DNA of 64,000 nt from an uncultured Poribacteria bacterium (GTDB taxonomy: Bacteria; Poribacteria; WGA-4E; WGA-3G): contig OX639973.1 in NCBI GenBank assembly GCA_951828385.1, forward strand, positions 930,001-994,000, written 5' to 3'. Below, piece after piece: positions 62,060-64,000 of the stretch (position 1 is the first letter of the stretch; every line of letters begins with the position of its first letter). The notes under the pieces were generated by a model. That model ran no database searches and was not told where the DNA came from. It saw only the letters and a list, made by a program, of their open reading frames with translations. A program made the position numbers and the translations under genes.

Positions 62060-64000
62060 CTATTTCCGTATCAAGAGTTTTCGTGTTGCCGAAAAGTCCC
62101 CAGCTGTTAGCCTGTAGAAATAGACACCACTTGCCACACGTTCACCTTGTTCATTTCGCCCATCCCAATACGCTGCGCGACTTTTGTTATGATACACTCC
62201 GGCAGGTTGATGTCCCAACGTCAACTGCCGCACCAATGCCCCGTTCACAGAATAGATGTGAAGCGTCACCTTTGTAGGTTGTACTAACTGGTACGGTATC
62301 CATGTCTCTGGGTTAAACGGATTCGGGTAGTTCGGCAAAAGAGCCGTCTCTTTCGGCAGCAAGAGGGCAAGCAGTTGCTCCAAGACCGCGATGCCGCGCA
62401 GATGGGCAGCGTCTGTGCTTCCCAAATGCTTGGCATTGTCTAACCACCGCTGAATGTCCTGCGTAGAGAGTTTTGCCAGGACCGAGGGATGCAAGGCAGG
62501 CGCAGCGGTAGTCCCCGCTCCAAAGGCACTTGCTACTAAAACGAGGTCTTGGATATTGACGGCTCCGTCGCTGTTGACATCCGCATGACTTTCTCCAGTC
62601 TGTCCAAAACTCGCGGATACCAAGACAAGGTCTTGGATGTTGACGATCCCATCGCCGTTGACATCTGCAGCGAGCTGCGCTGCCCGGGTAGCCATGGCAG
62701 TAAAAGTTACAGGGTATGTTATCTGCGGTGCTGTTACGCGGATCTTGTTCACACCTGGATCCGGGCCGAGGCTGAGTCTTGTGTGCGCCCTGCCCCGAGC
62801 ATCTGTGGTAACGGCTGTCGCGCTGAGGCTTCCGCCGCCTTCAATGACGCGAAACGTAACGGACAATCCGGTTATTGCGGTGCCGTGTGGGTCTAGTGCT
62901 TCGACGACAAACGGTGTTACTAATGTTGTCAGCACTTCGCTCTCTTGCGTATCGCCTGATATTTTCACCAATGCTGAATGTGCCTTGTTGTCAAACTTCA
63001 CCTCAACGCCTCTCGCCTGCATGGCGGGGATATACATATGCACCGAGGCATAGTTCAGCGGGTTGCGTTCAATATACAGACCTGTGCTGTTCCACTGTGT
63101 CCCCGGCAAATCCAATCCTACTAGCGGCGAGACATCTAAGATCCTGTTAGCGTTAAGATCCAGCACCTGTAGTTGGGTTAGACTTGACAATGCTGAGACA
63201 TCGGTGATACTGTTGCCACCGAGATACAGCGATATGAGTTGTGTTAACCCTGACAGCGTAGCTATATCCGAGATGACGTTGTTTCCAAGATGCAGATAAG
63301 TCAGCTGCGTGAGCCCTGCAAGGGGAGACACATCCGAGGCAGAGGTGCCGTAAATACTTAGGTTTGTCAATTGCCTCAAATCGGACAAGGCAGACACCTC
63401 TGAGAGGGAAAGACCGGAGAGAGAGAGACTTCTCAACTGTGCTAAGCCCGCAAGGGATGATACATCCGAGAGGGGATTTCCGCTAAGTTGCAGTGAGGTT
63501 AGTTGTGTTAGGGACGCAAGTGGGGTCAGATCGGTGATGGCGTTGCCTTGAAGGCTTAGAGATGTGAGTTGTGTTAAGGATGCCAGCGGTGCCACATCGG
63601 TGATGGCATTGTTCCAAAGTATCAAACTGGTCAGTTGTGTCAATTTTGAGAGCGCAGATATATCTGAAAGATCGTTGTTCCCAAGATGCAAGTTTTTTAC
63701 TTGTGTCAAACTCAAAAGGAACGATGTACCTGGGAGCGGACTGAAGGAGAGATTAAGGACCGACAATTGCGTTAAATCGAAAAGTGGTGAAAAATCTGAG
63801 ATGGCATTGTTGTTAACCCACCCCTCGCCGCTGATATATTCACCGCCGAGGTTCAGTGTCGTCAGATTGTGGGCGTATTCAAGCCCGGCGAGGTTTCGGA
63901 TGTTGGCGTTTGGTGCTTCAAGTCGCGTTAACGCCAACATATCCGCCGCGGTGAGCTGCACGTCCCGTGCCTTACCAAGGGTCTCCGCTATCCTCGCCCG
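62060..64000 (-). CDS. Leucine-rich repeat protein with dockerin-like and C-terminal sorting-like domains (5' end cut off)
   Basis: The reading frame continues past the window edge, so the N-terminus with any signal peptide is missing. From its start it holds a long run of SDS22-like repeats (NAISDFSPLFDLTQLSVLNLS, then about ten LxxLTSLxLxxNxITDxxPL units). An Ig-like domain follows, containing ALDPHGTAITGLSVTFRVIEGGG. Two dockerin-like EF-hand repeats (DVNGDGIVNIQDLVLVSASFG and DVNSDGAVNIQDLVLVASAFG) come next. The end matches the FlgD-Ig/type-IX-like tail (LLPNYPNPFNPETWIPYQL ... VASGVYFYRLTAGDFSATRKLLIRK). It is exported; LRRs suggest protein or glycan binding. Confidence 0.8.
   Translation of the reverse strand, partial: RARIAETLGKARDVQLTAADMLALTRLEAPNANIRNLAGLEYAHNLTTLNLGGEYISGEGWVNNNAISDFSPLFDLTQLSVLNLSFSPLPGTSFLLSLTQVKNLHLGNNDLSDISALSKLTQLTSLILWNNAITDVAPLASLTQLTSLSLQGNAITDLTPLASLTQLTSLQLSGNPLSDVSSLAGLAQLRSLSLSGLSLSEVSALSDLRQLTNLSIYGTSASDVSPLAGLTQLTYLHLGNNVISDIATLSGLTQLISLYLGGNSITDVSALSSLTQLQVLDLNANRILDVSPLVGLDLPGTQWNSTGLYIERNPLNYASVHMYIPAMQARGVEVKFDNKAHSALVKISGDTQESEVLTTLVTPFVVEALDPHGTAITGLSVTFRVIEGGGSLSATAVTTDARGRAHTRLSLGPDPGVNKIRVTAPQITYPVTFTAMATRAAQLAADVNGDGIVNIQDLVLVSASFGQTGESHADVNSDGAVNIQDLVLVASAFGAGTTAAPALHPSVLAKLSTQDIQRWLDNAKHLGSTDAAHLRGIAVLEQLLALLLPKETALLPNYPNPFNPETWIPYQLVQPTKVTLHIYSVNGALVRQLTLGHQPAGVYHNKSRAAYWDGRNEQGERVASGVYFYRLTAGDFSATRKLLIRK

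Overview
The window looks like part of a chromosome of a Gram-negative-type, aerobic, heterotrophic bacterium. The gene families point to Candidatus Poribacteria or a close relative: phytanoyl-CoA dioxygenase-like (PhyH) proteins, an arylsulfatase, a mandelate-racemase-like enzyme, secreted glycosidase-like proteins ending in dockerin-like NGDGxVNxxDL repeats, DUF6785-type membrane proteins and a single-chain type ISP restriction-modification enzyme. The lineage is an inference from gene families and was not tested by a search.

Layout. Positions 1-5.7 kb hold a membrane protein, a secreted beta-helix protein, a PhyH oxygenase, an unknown protein and an enolase-superfamily enzyme. Positions 5.8-10.8 kb hold two related secreted glycosidase-like genes; the second is split by an IS3-family element. 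Positions 11.2-18.5 kb encode a DUF6785-type membrane protein, a sulfatase, a family-10-like glycosidase and a lipoprotein amidase. Positions 18.8-22.5 kb hold a second PhyH gene, a tRNA-Val/tRNA-Asp unit with its own promoter, a duplicated tRNA fragment and a terminator, then a TPR protein, serS and a DUF2283 protein. Positions 22.6-28.0 kb carry bioB, a pyrK-like gene, a metallophosphoesterase, a STAS protein and a second DUF6785 paralogue. Positions 28.1-32.0 kb are a glycosyltransferase operon (GT9, GT1/28-like, an unknown gene, GT9). A RipA-like membrane protein, a copper-type P-ATPase and a Gfo/Idh/MocA oxidoreductase follow.

From 36.7 to 53.9 kb the minus strand encodes respiratory complex I in the order nuoA-B-C-D, two unrelated genes, E-F-G-H-J-K-L, a pair of tiny membrane genes, M, an NhaD-like Na+/H+ antiporter, then N. 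No nuoI is present between nuoH and nuoJ, or anywhere else in the window. After complex I come a type ISP-like restriction-modification gene with an apparently leaderless promoter, a secreted LamG-like protein, pdxH, trkH, trkA, and an LRR/dockerin-like protein cut by the window edge.

Non-coding DNA is rich in small repeats. There is a MITE-like family with TATAGTAAAA-type inverted ends, which carries short hairpin modules whose stems covary. There are heptameric TTGTCAG-type blocks that form long inverted repeats between nuo and trk genes. There are GTAGGGG...CCCCTAC palindromes, one of which sits in frame inside the restriction-modification gene. Two further MITE-like elements lie between nuoE and nuoD. 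These repeats and the small nuo-embedded genes are the least explained part of the window.
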